Part shown: piece after piece, positions 42,380 through 51,328 of the stretch
Layout: each line of letters begins with the position of its first letter
How positions within the stretch are numbered: position 1 is the first letter of the stretch
Assembly (NCBI RefSeq): GCF_003627215.1
Contig: NZ_CP032677.1
Location: 1-64,000, forward strand
Origin: Pseudomonas sp. Leaf58
GTDB taxonomy: Bacteria > Pseudomonadota > Gammaproteobacteria > Pseudomonadales > Pseudomonadaceae
Length of the DNA: 64,000 bases
Reading direction: 5' to 3'
Translations under genes and position numbers: made by a program
The notes under the pieces: generated by a model
What the model saw: only the letters and a program-made list of their open reading frames with translations
What the model was told of the DNA's origin: nothing
Databases searched by the model: none

Positions 42380-42533
42380 AGGAGCCTCCGCAAAAGTGGT
42401 TGGCCAGAGGCCTTATTGACTCTGTATGGGCGTATTCGTTGGATTCAATGCTTGCTATGCGAATGATCTGAACTTGCCGTAGGCGCCTGGCCTCTGAACC
42501 CATAAGTACGTAACCCAGCGACCAGGAGGCATC

Positions 42534-42959
42534 ATGAAAAAGACAGCATCGGCGATCTGGCAAGGTGGCCTGAAGGATGGCAAAGGCCTGCTTTCTACCG
42601 AAAGTGGCGCGCTGAAGCAGAACCCTTACGGTTTCAATACCCGTTTCGAGGGCTCGCCCGGGACCAACCCGGAAGAACTGATCGGCGCGGCACACGCCGG
42701 CTGCTTCTCGATGGCGCTGTCGATGATGCTAGGCGAAGCGGGGTTGACTGCCGAGCGGATTGACACCGCTGCCGAGGTGACGCTCGACAAGCAACCTGAC
42801 GGTTTTGCCATTACCGCTGTGCATCTGGTGCTCAGGGCCAAGGTGCCGGGCGCGAGCGAGGCGCAGTTCCTGGAAATTGCCAACAAGGCCAAGGCGGGGT
42901 GCCCAGTGTCCAAGGTGCTGAACGCGAAAATCAGCCTGGATGCGGCGCTGGTGGGTTGA
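42534..42959 (+). CDS. osmC: OsmC-family peroxiredoxin
   Basis: A thiol peroxidase for organic hydroperoxides. The 141-residue protein has both redox Cys in context: GAAHAGCFSMALSMMLGEAG and AKAGCPVSKVLNAKISLDA. The N-terminal WQGGLKDGKGLLSTESG is typical of OsmC as against Ohr. AGGAGG lies before the ATG. Divergent from the flavin monooxygenase. Confidence 0.92.
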   Translation: MKKTASAIWQGGLKDGKGLLSTESGALKQNPYGFNTRFEGSPGTNPEELIGAAHAGCFSMALSMMLGEAGLTAERIDTAAEVTLDKQPDGFAITAVHLVLRAKVPGASEAQFLEIANKAKAGCPVSKVLNAKISLDAALVG

Positions 42960-43032
42960 AGCGGTGCAATTAGGGCGGTTTGTTGTAGTCTAAACAGCGT
43001 CGGCAGCACGCTGCCCTATCAGGAGCGGTTTC

Positions 43033-43266
43033 ATGATTCGCCTAGCAATCGCCTTGTTGGCTCCCCTGGTCGCCACCTCAACGCTGGCGGCAGTAAAGCC
43101 GTGCGAGGAACTCAAAGCCGAGATCGAGGCCAAGATCCAGGCGCAGGGGGTTGCGTCCTATACCTTGGAGATCGTGCCCAACAGCGAGGTCAAGGACCCG
43201 AATATGGTGGTCGGCACTTGCGATGGTGGGACAAAGAAGATCATCTACCAGAAGAATGATCGGTAG
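43033..43266 (+). CDS. DUF1161 periplasmic protein (copy 2)
   Basis: A 77-residue secreted protein with a signal peptide (about 1-20). The core KPCEELKAEIEAKIQAQG ... SYTLEIVP ... VVGTCDGGTKKIIYQK is clearly related to the protein at 41116. AGGAG lies 8 nt before the ATG. The two copies flank the monooxygenase/OsmC pair, suggesting a local duplication. Confidence 0.8.
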   Translation: MIRLAIALLAPLVATSTLAAVKPCEELKAEIEAKIQAQGVASYTLEIVPNSEVKDPNMVVGTCDGGTKKIIYQKNDR

Positions 43267-43272
43267 GTTTGG

Positions 43273-43300
43273 GATTCAGGGGCTTTGCGGCCCCTGAATC
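43273..43300. terminator. bidirectional hairpin between convergent genes
   Basis: GATTCAGGGG-CTTTGCGG-CCCCTGAATC is a perfect 10-bp stem just after the DUF1161 stop and overlapping the lipoprotein gene's stop region. Confidence 0.75.
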
Positions 43301-43712
43301 AAGGAATGCAGAACACCTCGCTAGGCTCGTTCACCAGTACCTTGCGGCTGGCGTCATACAGCAGCACCTGCGGCTCCATCACTGGCGCCCTCGCCTCCAG
43401 GCGATAGCGCTCGCCGGCCTTGAAGTTGTCAAAGCGTACGGTCAGGTAGCAGGTACGGTCTCTGGGCTCGGTCATGACGCCCCCCGCGTAGATTTCATAA
43501 TCGAAGCGCACCACCAGTTCGTGTTTACCCGGCGTCACCTGGAAGTAGCGGCCATCGTCCAGGCGCTTGCCATCAAGGCGGTCGGCCATGATCACCCTAC
43601 CGGGTGTCATGGTGTAGAGATCGACCCAGGCCTGCTTGGGGTCGACGGGCGGCAAGGGGCTGGCGCAAGCCCCCAGCGCACTGAGGGCGATCAGCATCAT
43701 GGGCTGGCGCAT
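43299..43712 (-). CDS. putative lipoprotein (copy 1 of a tandem pair)
   Basis: A 137-residue exported protein with a short signal peptide ending in the lipobox-like SALGAC (Cys16). The mature part has KQAWVDLYT, then YFQVTPGKHELVVRF and a later TVRFDNFKAGERYRLEA. The same three segments occur in the next gene, so the two are paralogues. No function is known to me; the beta-rich pattern resembles a small PEGA-like or carbohydrate-binding fold. Confidence 0.65.
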   Translation of the reverse strand: MRQPMMLIALSALGACASPLPPVDPKQAWVDLYTMTPGRVIMADRLDGKRLDDGRYFQVTPGKHELVVRFDYEIYAGGVMTEPRDRTCYLTVRFDNFKAGERYRLEARAPVMEPQVLLYDASRKVLVNEPSEVFCIP

Positions 43713-43767
43713 GGCAAAACTCCCACTTGCGATTTACACCCTTCAAGCATAGCGCCGTTTGCGCGGT

Positions 43768-44181
43768 TCAGGTGCGTTGGCAGCCTGCAGGCAAACCCTG
43801 GCCGAGCAGTTTTTGCTGGTGGTCGTAGAGTTTGATCCAGGGGCGGAAACCGATGCTACCGGCCTGCAACTGGTAGCGCTGGCCGGCGCTGAAGTCCTTG
43901 AAGGTCAGTTTGACCTGGCAATCGCGCCACAGTGGCTGGTCGACTGGGCCAATGTTGCTGGGCGTAACTGCAAACTGATAGCGCACGGTCAGCTCGTGGC
44001 TGCCGGGCTGCACTTCGAAATAACGGCTATCAGCCCAGTCGCGTTCGTCTACCTGCACAGCGTGCAGCGAAGTGTCTTGGTACGGCGTGAGGTCGATCCA
44101 GGCCTGGTTTGGGTCTGGGTCTGGCAAGGTCGAACAGGCGGATATCAGCAACAGTGAGCCGGTGACCAACAGTGCACGCAT
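43768..44181 (-). CDS. putative lipoprotein (copy 2 of a tandem pair)
   Basis: A 137-residue lipoprotein with signal peptide and lipobox LISAC (Cys16). It shares NQAWIDLTPY, YFEVQPGSHELTVRYQ and CQVKLTFKDFSAGQRYQLQA with the gene at 43299. It probably precedes that gene in one transcript (55-bp gap). Divergent from the metallopeptidase gene at 44249. Confidence 0.7.
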   Translation of the reverse strand: MRALLVTGSLLLISACSTLPDPDPNQAWIDLTPYQDTSLHAVQVDERDWADSRYFEVQPGSHELTVRYQFAVTPSNIGPVDQPLWRDCQVKLTFKDFSAGQRYQLQAGSIGFRPWIKLYDHQQKLLGQGLPAGCQRT

Positions 44182-44248
44182 GGCGAAACTCCCCCTTGGC
44201 GAGATAGTCTTGGAGCGAATTGGCCATGAGCGAGTCAGACAGTCCCGG

Positions 44249-45340
44249 ATGCTTCGACTTTTTCTTATTCAGCGCTCAGGCCCTGGGGCACTCGACCGCA
44301 TTTTCACCCGTTTGGTTCCGCTGCTGGCGCTGCTCCTGCTGAACGGTTGCAGCAGCGCGGCCTACTATGGCCAGCTTGCCGAGGGCCAGTGGCAGTTGCT
44401 GCGCGCACGCCAGCCGGTGGAGCAGGTACTGGCCGACCCGGCCACCTCGGTGCAACTGCGCACGCGCCTGGCGCGTGCGGAGCAGGCGCGAGCGTTTGCC
44501 AGCCAGCAGCTGAAACTGCCCGACAACCGCAGCTACCGGGTTTATGCCGACCTTGGCCGGCCCTACGTGGTGTGGAATGTCTTCGCCACGCCCGAGCTGT
44601 CGTTGCAGCCGGTGACGCACTGCTTCCCGATTGCAGGCTGCGTGGCGTACCGCGGCTACTACCAGCCCGGCGCTGCGCGTGGGGCGGCGGCATTGATGCG
44701 CCAGGGCGGCATGGACGTTTACGTGGGCGGCGTGGAGGCCTATTCCACCTTGGGCTGGTTCGATGACCCGATCCTGTCGTCGATGGTTGGCTGGGGCGAC
44801 GAGCGCTTGGCCACGTTGATTTTCCATGAGTTGGCCCACCAGCGCTTGTATGTGCAGGACGACACCGAGTTCAACGAGTCGTTTGCCTCTTTTGTCGAGC
44901 AGGAAGGCACGCGGCAATGGCGACTGGCGCGTGGGCTTGCCGCGGAGGGTGCGGACCAGGGGCAGCAGCGTGACCAATTCATCCGGTTGGTGCTGGCCAG
45001 CCGCGAGCGGTTGCAGGCGATTTATGCCGGGCAGTTGGATGATGCGCACAAGCGGATTGCCAAGCAGGCGGAGTTCGAGCGGCTAAGGCAGGAGTATCGG
45101 CATTTGCGCGATGGCGCTTGGGGGGGTGACAAGCGTTATGACGCGTGGATGTATGGGCCGATGAACAATGCCAAGTTGTTGCCGTTTGGGCTGTATGACC
45201 AGTGGGTGCCGGCGTTTGCGGCGGTATTCCGTGAGGTGGGTGGGGACTGGGCGCGGTTTTATCAGCAGGTCGAGCAGTTGGGGCGGATGCCGATTGAAGA
45301 GAGGAAAGCGGCATTGCAGCGGTTGATGGTGAACCTGTGA
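44249..45340 (+). CDS. putative zinc aminopeptidase lipoprotein (PF10023-type)
   Basis: A 363-residue putative aminopeptidase. From ATG 44249 the N-terminus has a hydrophobic segment ending in a lipobox LLNGC (about residue 34), so it is probably anchored in the outer membrane facing the periplasm. The zinc site is H193-ELAHQ (HExxH) with E210 in NESFASFVE as likely third ligand. The start is uncertain: no Shine-Dalgarno is seen. It lies next to two lipoprotein genes on the opposite strand. Substrate unknown. Confidence 0.75.
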   Translation: MLRLFLIQRSGPGALDRIFTRLVPLLALLLLNGCSSAAYYGQLAEGQWQLLRARQPVEQVLADPATSVQLRTRLARAEQARAFASQQLKLPDNRSYRVYADLGRPYVVWNVFATPELSLQPVTHCFPIAGCVAYRGYYQPGAARGAAALMRQGGMDVYVGGVEAYSTLGWFDDPILSSMVGWGDERLATLIFHELAHQRLYVQDDTEFNESFASFVEQEGTRQWRLARGLAAEGADQGQQRDQFIRLVLASRERLQAIYAGQLDDAHKRIAKQAEFERLRQEYRHLRDGAWGGDKRYDAWMYGPMNNAKLLPFGLYDQWVPAFAAVFREVGGDWARFYQQVEQLGRMPIEERKAALQRLMVNL

Positions 45341-45346
45341 GCATTT

Positions 45347-45462
45347 GGGGCCGCTTTGCGGCCCATCGTCGGCAAGCCAACTCCCACCGGTACTGCGCAT
45401 GGCTTGAAATCGGTGCGGCCTGACGTGTGGCTTGCCTGCGATGGGCTGCAAAGCAGCCCCCA
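45347..45462. repeat. nested inverted repeat, second REP-like family (full copy)
   Basis: Outer arms GGGGCCGCTTTGCGGCCCAT and the complement ATGGGCTGCAAAGCAGCCCC surround inner arms TCGGCAAGCCAACTCCC / GTGGCTTGCCTGCGA. The centre GGTACTGCGCATGGCTTGAAATCGG is shared with 27920-27999. Located between convergent genes. Confidence 0.8.
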
Positions 45463-45468
45463 GGGCCA

Positions 45469-46119
45469 TCAAGCCTTAAGGAACGCCTGATGCATCTCGG
45501 CCAAGGTAGCAAAGTGGAACGCCGGCGCCTCCGCCATCAACTCTTCCTGGCTACCAAACCCATACCCCACCGCTACCGCCTGCAAGCCATTGCTGCGCGC
45601 ACCGATCAGGTCATGCTTGCGGTCACCGATCATCAGCGTTTGCGCCGGGTCTAGCCCTTCTTCATCCAGCAGGTGGCGAATCAGTTCGACCTTGTTGGTG
45701 CGGGTGCCGTCCAGTTCACTGCCGTAGATCACCTTGAAGTGCTGGTCGAAGGTGAAATGCCGGGCGATTTCCCGGGCGAACTGCCACGGCTTGGAGGTGG
45801 CGATGTACAGCGTGCGGCCTTGGCTATTGAGGGCTTCGAGTAGCTCCGGCACACCTTCGAATACCAGGTTCTCGTAGAGGCCGGTGGCGCTGAACCGCTC
45901 CCGATAGAAGTTCACCGCCTCCCAGGCTTTAGCCTCGTCGAAGTGGTAGAACTGCATGAAGGCCTGCAGCAGGGGCGGGCCGATGAAGTGTTCGAGGCGG
46001 CTCAGGTCTGGCTCGTCGATGCCCAGCTTGGCCAGCGCGTATTGGATCGAGCGGGTGATGCCCTGGCGGGGATCGGTCAGGGTGCCGTCGAGGTCGAACA
46101 GGATATGTTGCTGGTGCAT
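45469..46119 (-). CDS. HAD-superfamily phosphatase (Gph/phosphoglycolate phosphatase-like)
   Basis: A 216-residue HAD hydrolase. Motif I is FDLDGTLTDPRQG, motif II YIATSKP, and motif IV MIGDRKHDLIGARSNG, with a C1-type helical cap (about 15-85). Closest in pattern to phosphoglycolate phosphatase and 5'-nucleotidase-like HADs; the true substrate is not decided. No Shine-Dalgarno is seen before ATG 46119. Confidence 0.82.
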   Translation of the reverse strand: MHQQHILFDLDGTLTDPRQGITRSIQYALAKLGIDEPDLSRLEHFIGPPLLQAFMQFYHFDEAKAWEAVNFYRERFSATGLYENLVFEGVPELLEALNSQGRTLYIATSKPWQFAREIARHFTFDQHFKVIYGSELDGTRTNKVELIRHLLDEEGLDPAQTLMIGDRKHDLIGARSNGLQAVAVGYGFGSQEELMAEAPAFHFATLAEMHQAFLKA

Positions 46120-46153
46120 TTATTGGGTTCCACGTGAGTGCTGCGTGGCCTTC

Positions 46154-46173
46154 TTCGCGGGCAAGCCCGCGAA
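46154..46173. repeat. REP core hairpin
   Basis: TTCGCGGGCAAGCCCGCGAA is a perfect palindrome between two minus-strand genes. Confidence 0.75.
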
Positions 46174-46178
46174 TGTGG

Positions 46179-46727
46179 TCATTCAGGTTGGTGGTAGCCT
46201 TCGGCCAGGTGCTGGTCCTTGAGCTTCACATAGTTGCTGGCACTGTAGGAGAAGAACGCGCGTTCCTTGTCGTTCAGCAGTCGGGCCTGCTTCACCGGGC
46301 TGCCCATGTACAGGTAACCGCTGACCAGGCGCTTGCCGGGCGGTACCAGGCTGCCGGCGCCGATGATCACTTCGTCCTCGACAATGGCACCATCCATGAT
46401 GGTGCTGCCCATACCGACCAGGATGCGGTTGCCCAGGGTACAGCCATGCAGCATGACCTTGTGGCCGATTGTTACCTCGTCGCCGATGATCAGCGGGAAG
46501 CCGTCCGGGTTGAAAGGGCCGGCGTGGGTAATGTGCAGCACGCTGCCGTCTTGCACGCTGGTGCGCGCGCCGATGCGGATGCGGTGCATGTCGCCGCGCA
46601 CCACGGTCAGCGGCCAGACCGAGCTGTCTTCGCCAATCTCCACGTCGCCCAACACCACCGCCGAACGGTCGACGAAGGCCCGGGGCCCAACTTTCGGAGT
46701 GTGTTGCTGGAAGCTTCGGATGGCCAT
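46179..46727 (-). CDS. gamma-class carbonic anhydrase-like hexapeptide-repeat protein
   Basis: A 182-residue left-handed beta-helix protein of the gamma-carbonic anhydrase/YrdA type. It shows hexapeptide repeats (VVLGDVEIGEDSSVWPLTVVRGD, IRIGARTSVQDGSVLH) and the zinc-type His residues in VTIGHKVMLHGCTLGNRILVGMGS. Many relatives have weak or no measured carbonic anhydrase activity. It is divergent from prlC. Confidence 0.88.
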   Translation of the reverse strand: MAIRSFQQHTPKVGPRAFVDRSAVVLGDVEIGEDSSVWPLTVVRGDMHRIRIGARTSVQDGSVLHITHAGPFNPDGFPLIIGDEVTIGHKVMLHGCTLGNRILVGMGSTIMDGAIVEDEVIIGAGSLVPPGKRLVSGYLYMGSPVKQARLLNDKERAFFSYSASNYVKLKDQHLAEGYHQPE

Positions 46728-46829
46728 GATAGCGTCTCTCATCTGTGCCGATAGGCAGGCTGCCTGCTGCGGTCGGCGTCGATTGTAATTAAGATGGGGC
46801 AGTGTTTCTTCTGCCAAGGTATCCAAACC

Positions 46830-48881
46830 GTGAGTGCGAACAACCCACTTCTGCAGTCCTACGATCTGCCGCCCTTCTCGCAAATCCGTGCTGAGCACGT
46901 GTTGCCGGCGATCGAAGCGATCCTGGCCGACAACCGTAAAGCCATTGCCGAGATCCTCGAAAAGCAGGGCAGTAACCCGACCTGGGCCGGCCTGGTGCTG
47001 GCCATGGACGAACTGAACGACCGTCTGGGTGCCGCCTGGAGCCCGGTCAGCCATCTCAATGCGGTGTGCAACAACCAGGAGTTGCGCGAGGCCTATGAGT
47101 CGTGCCTGCCGGCGCTGAGTGCCTACTCTACCGAACTGGGCCAGAACCGTGCGCTGTTCGACGCCTACCAGGCGCTGATCAACAGCCCCGAGGCCGCCAG
47201 CTTCGACGTGGCGCAAAAGACTATCCTCGAGCACGCCCTGCGTGACTTCCGCCTGTCGGGTATCGACCTGCCAGCGGACAAGCAGCAGCGCTACGCCGAA
47301 GTACAAAGCAAGCTCAGCGAGCTGGGCAGCCGTTTCTCCAACCAGTTGCTCGACGCCACCCAGGCCTGGACCAAGCACGTCACTGACGAAGCCGCACTGG
47401 CCGGCCTGACCGATTCGGCCAAGGCACAAATGGCTGCCGCCGCCCAGGCCAAGGGCCTCGACGGCTGGTTGATTACCTTGGAATTCCCCAGCTACTACGC
47501 GGTGATGACCTACGCCAGCGACCGCGCCCTGCGCGAAGAGTTGTACGCCGCCTACTGTACCCGCGCCTCGGACCAAGGCCCGAATGCCGGCCAGTTCGAC
47601 AACGGCCCGGTAATGCAGGAAATTCTCGCCCTGCGCCAGGAGCTGGCCGAGCTGCTGGGCTACAAGAACTACGCCGAACTGAGCCTGGCCACCAAGATGG
47701 CCGAGTCCAGCGACCAGGTGTTGAGCTTCCTGCGTGACCTGGCCAAACGTTCCAAGCCGTTCGCCGCCCAGGACCTGGAGCAGCTCAAAGCCTACGCCGC
47801 TGAGCAGGGCTGCCATGAGCTGGCCAGCTGGGATGCCGGCTATTACGGCGAGAAGCTGCGCGAACAGCGCTACAGCGTGTCGCAGGAAGCCCTGCGCGCG
47901 TACTTCCCGATCGACAAGGTACTGGGCGGCCTGTTCAGCATCGTGCAGCGCCTGTACGGCATCGAAATCGCCGAACTCAAGGGCTTCGACAGCTGGCACG
48001 CGGACGTGCGCCTGTTCGAGATCAAGGAAAACGGCCAGCACGTCGGCCGCTTCTTCTTCGACCTGTATGCCCGAGCCAACAAGCGTGGTGGTGCCTGGAT
48101 GGACGGCGCCCGCGACCGGCGTCGTACTGCCAGCGGCCAGCTGCAGAGCCCGGTAGCCAACCTGGTATGCAATTTCACCCCGGCCGCGCCCGGCAAACCG
48201 GCGCTGCTGACCCACGATGAAGTCACTACACTGTTCCATGAGTTCGGTCATGGCCTGCACCACCTGCTGACCCGCATCGAGCATGCCGGCGTTTCCGGCA
48301 TCAACGGCGTGGCCTGGGACGCGGTCGAGCTGCCCAGCCAGTTCATGGAAAACTGGTGCTGGGAGCCAGAAGGCCTGGCGCTGATCTCCGGCCACTTCGA
48401 GACCGGTGCGGCTCTGCCTCAGGACCTGCTGAGCAAGATGCTGGCAGCGAAGAATTTCCAGTCGGGCATGATGATGGTGCGCCAGTTGGAGTTCTCGCTG
48501 TTCGACTTCGAGCTGCATGCCAGCCATGGCGATGGCCGCAGCGTGCTGCAGGTACTTGAAGGCGTGCGCGACGAGGTGTCGGTCATGCGCCCACCCGCGT
48601 ACAACCGCTTCCCCAACAGCTTTGCACACATCTTTGCTGGCGGTTACGCGGCGGGCTACTACAGCTACAAATGGGCCGAAGTGCTGTCGGCTGACGCCTT
48701 CTCGCGCTTCGAGGAAGAAGGCGTGCTGAATGCCGAAACCGGTCGCGCATTCCGTGAGGCTATCCTGGCCCGTGGCGGTTCGCGCGAGCCGATGGTGTTG
48801 TTCGTCGACTTCCGTGGCCGTGAGCCTTCCATCGATGCCTTGCTGCGCCACAGTGGCCTGAGCGAGGACGCTGCAGCATGA
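46830..48881 (+). CDS. prlC: oligopeptidase A (M3 family)
   Basis: A cytoplasmic zinc oligopeptidase degrading signal peptides and short peptides. I use GTG 46830 (V-S-A-N-N-P-L-L), giving 683 residues as in E. coli PrlC; the upstream ATG at 46794 is unlikely. The active site is H470-EFGH with HHLLTRIEHAGVSGINGVAWDAVELPSQFMENW following, including the third zinc ligand Glu. It overlaps the next gene by 4 bp. Confidence 0.96.
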   Translation: MSANNPLLQSYDLPPFSQIRAEHVLPAIEAILADNRKAIAEILEKQGSNPTWAGLVLAMDELNDRLGAAWSPVSHLNAVCNNQELREAYESCLPALSAYSTELGQNRALFDAYQALINSPEAASFDVAQKTILEHALRDFRLSGIDLPADKQQRYAEVQSKLSELGSRFSNQLLDATQAWTKHVTDEAALAGLTDSAKAQMAAAAQAKGLDGWLITLEFPSYYAVMTYASDRALREELYAAYCTRASDQGPNAGQFDNGPVMQEILALRQELAELLGYKNYAELSLATKMAESSDQVLSFLRDLAKRSKPFAAQDLEQLKAYAAEQGCHELASWDAGYYGEKLREQRYSVSQEALRAYFPIDKVLGGLFSIVQRLYGIEIAELKGFDSWHADVRLFEIKENGQHVGRFFFDLYARANKRGGAWMDGARDRRRTASGQLQSPVANLVCNFTPAAPGKPALLTHDEVTTLFHEFGHGLHHLLTRIEHAGVSGINGVAWDAVELPSQFMENWCWEPEGLALISGHFETGAALPQDLLSKMLAAKNFQSGMMMVRQLEFSLFDFELHASHGDGRSVLQVLEGVRDEVSVMRPPAYNRFPNSFAHIFAGGYAAGYYSYKWAEVLSADAFSRFEEEGVLNAETGRAFREAILARGGSREPMVLFVDFRGREPSIDALLRHSGLSEDAAA

Positions 48882-49159
48882 GTGAGGTAGCCGTGACCAA
48901 GACCAAGAAGCGCTTCATTGCCGGGGCTGTATGCCCGGCGTGCAGCGAGCCCGACAAGCTGATGATGTGGAGCGAAGACGGCGTGCCGCACCGCGAGTGC
49001 GTGGCCTGCGGCTTTACTGACACCCTCAACGAACAGGGGTTGTCGGTGCCCAAGGAGCTTGGCACTCGGGTCAACCATCTGGCACCGAAAGCCGCGCCGG
49101 CCAAGGTGCAGACGGTGCAGTTCTTCCCTAACCCGAAGTTGAAGAAACCGGCAGAATAA
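48878..49159 (+). CDS. YheV-family zinc-ribbon protein
   Basis: A 93-residue putative metal-binding protein (DUF2387). Four Cys in two pairs (AVCPACSEPDK and HRECVACGFTD) form a zinc ribbon within residues 18-46, and the C-terminal tail is basic. It overlaps the prlC stop by ATGA, so it is translated together with prlC, as yheV is in enteric bacteria. Function unknown. Confidence 0.85.
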   Translation: MSEVAVTKTKKRFIAGAVCPACSEPDKLMMWSEDGVPHRECVACGFTDTLNEQGLSVPKELGTRVNHLAPKAAPAKVQTVQFFPNPKLKKPAE

Positions 49160-49287
49160 CGCCGTCGTGCCGCCCGGGCGCCGTGCCCGGGCAGGCAAGG
49201 CATGCACGGGTGGTAGATACTCAGGCCACCCGTTGCCCGCTGGCCATTTAGGCTCGCCTGCTCTTCATCAACAGCAGGTATTGCGCC

Positions 49288-51282
49288 ATGGACAACCCGT
49301 TACTGCAAAAAAGCGATATCCCCGTCGATTACCCAGCAATCACCCTTGAAAACATGCGGGAGGCCTTTGCTCATGTGCTTTCAGCACATGAGCAAGGTAT
49401 CGAGCGCATTCTCGTCGAACAGGGCGATATGCCGACCTGGGATGATATGGTGCTGGCGGTGGATGGCTTGGATGCGCAATTGCTGGCCGCGTTGTACGCT
49501 GCCTCGCCACTGGTTGGCAGGGATCAGGACTGGGCCAGCGCCATCATTGGCTTCTTCGCCCAGGCGACGGCGCGGTTTGAACAAAAATTCGCCGACAACA
49601 GGCTGCAAAACCTCTACGAACACTTGGCTGCCAGCGACGTTGGCAAAAATCTGGATGCCCAGAAGCGCGCCACTCTGCGCTGGCATCTTGGCAAATTCAA
49701 CACCAGTGGGGCTTTGCTCGACCCGGCCGGCAAAGCACGTTTGGTCGAGCTGCAGGCTCAGATTGGCAAAGCCCTTGATGCCTTCCGCACCAATATCAAC
49801 AGGCCTGGGCTGAATATCACGGATGAAGCCGAACTGGTGGGCATACCTATACGGGTACGCGACGAGTTGGCTGCAAGGGCACAAGAGGCGGGCAAGCCGG
49901 GCTGGCTGGTGGCCTGTGAAAGTGTGGCCACCGAGGCTGTACTCAAGCACGCCGACAACCGCGAGCTCCGTGAGCGCGTGTATCGGGCCTACCACACCCG
50001 CGGCGTCAGCCCTGACCCGCAGCTGGACAACGGTTCGCATCTTCAGCAACTGGCGCAGCTGCGCGATGAAAAGGCTCGCCTGCTCGGTTTTGCCAGCCAT
50101 CCCGAACAGAGCCTGCAGGCCAAGAGTGCCGGCTCGCTCGAACAGGTACGCGGCTTTCTTCATGACCTCGCTGCGCAGGTCCGCCCCGCAATGCTGCAAA
50201 GGCGTTCGAGTGTCGAGCACCAGGCTGCAGCCAAGGGTATGGCTGATGTCCAACCGTGGGATGTCGATTACCTGCAAGCACCCTCGCCTACCGAACTCTC
50301 CACTGAGGCCCTGCGCGAGTACTTCCCGTTGCGCGCGGTTGTGACGGCGTTGCAGCAGCTGGCGGAAATGCTGTTTGGGGTGTTGCTGCTGCCCAAAGCG
50401 CTCCCCACTTGGGATGAAAGCGTGCAAACGTTCGAAGTGTGGCAGGACCATGCCTTTATTGGTTACCTGTACCTGGATGCCGTGCAGCATGCCGGCAAGC
50501 AGGCGAACACGGTGATGACGACCTACATACGCAACCGCCGGGTCGATGCCGAGGGGGTCTACCAGCCTGCCTCGGCGGTGGTCTTCTGTGATGTGCCGCA
50601 AGCGCCGCAGGGCAGCCAGCCACTGCTCGACCACCTGTCTTTGCGCAAGATGTACCACGAATTTGGCCATGCGCTGCACCACCTGCTGGTGCGTACAACC
50701 AACCATGTGATGTCCAACGTGACCGAACTTGGCACCGATGGTGTGGAGCTGTTCGGCAAGCTGTTCGAGCGCTGGGTATGGGACGCGGATTACCTGGTGA
50801 CGGTTTCGTCGCACCAGGCAGACGGCAGCCAACTCACCCGCTCGCGGGTTAATGAGTGTTTCCAGTGGTTACGCCAGCAGGGGGTACAGGAAACCGCCGC
50901 TGAACTGAGCCTGGCGTTATTTGACATGGACCTGCATGCCACGCCGAACGACGGCAGGACACTTGCGCAGCGCATGGCTGACGCGCGGGAGCGCTGTGGT
51001 TTTTGGCCACTGGCCGACTTCGAGCGGCCTGCGCATGCCTTTGGTCACTTGGTGAATGGCTACGATGCAGGTTTTTATGCGTATCTGTGGTCGGATGTGC
51101 ACGCCTTGGACCTGTTCACCCGCTTTGAAGCGGCTGGGCTGCTGGACCGCGCCACTGGCCGGGCGCTGCAGGAGGCGCTATTCGCCCCGGGGGCATCACG
51201 CCCGTTGCGCGAAGGCATCGAGGCGTTTTTGGGGCGGCCAGTGAGCCATGCGCCTTACCTGCGCTGGCATGGCTTGGCGTGA
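49288..51282 (+). CDS. second M3-family metallopeptidase (PrlC paralogue)
   Basis: A 664-residue M3 peptidase whose layout matches PrlC (NPLLQKSDIPVDYPAITLENMREAF at the start; FARLEQ-type helical domain; zinc site H457-EFGH with HHLLVRTTNHVMSNVTELGTDGVELFGKLFERW). It is clearly divergent from the neighbour at 46830. The 128-bp gap and a separate ATG suggest its own expression. It arose by duplication or was acquired from a relative. It may take different peptides. Confidence 0.88.
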   Translation: MDNPLLQKSDIPVDYPAITLENMREAFAHVLSAHEQGIERILVEQGDMPTWDDMVLAVDGLDAQLLAALYAASPLVGRDQDWASAIIGFFAQATARFEQKFADNRLQNLYEHLAASDVGKNLDAQKRATLRWHLGKFNTSGALLDPAGKARLVELQAQIGKALDAFRTNINRPGLNITDEAELVGIPIRVRDELAARAQEAGKPGWLVACESVATEAVLKHADNRELRERVYRAYHTRGVSPDPQLDNGSHLQQLAQLRDEKARLLGFASHPEQSLQAKSAGSLEQVRGFLHDLAAQVRPAMLQRRSSVEHQAAAKGMADVQPWDVDYLQAPSPTELSTEALREYFPLRAVVTALQQLAEMLFGVLLLPKALPTWDESVQTFEVWQDHAFIGYLYLDAVQHAGKQANTVMTTYIRNRRVDAEGVYQPASAVVFCDVPQAPQGSQPLLDHLSLRKMYHEFGHALHHLLVRTTNHVMSNVTELGTDGVELFGKLFERWVWDADYLVTVSSHQADGSQLTRSRVNECFQWLRQQGVQETAAELSLALFDMDLHATPNDGRTLAQRMADARERCGFWPLADFERPAHAFGHLVNGYDAGFYAYLWSDVHALDLFTRFEAAGLLDRATGRALQEALFAPGASRPLREGIEAFLGRPVSHAPYLRWHGLA

Positions 51283-51328
51283 GGGTTCGCTGACCAGAGG
51301 TGCTGGAAAGATGCTGGTATGCACGATA

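Noticed and set aside
46126..46140. Possible third parS (GTTCCACGTGAG) upstream of the HAD phosphatase
   Set aside because: Only the left half and centre match; the right arm is lost.
46179..48851. An 890-codon open frame on the minus strand through prlC
   Set aside because: Only the last 182 codons (to 46727) match a family, the gamma-carbonic anhydrase. The rest is antisense to the clearly real prlC gene.
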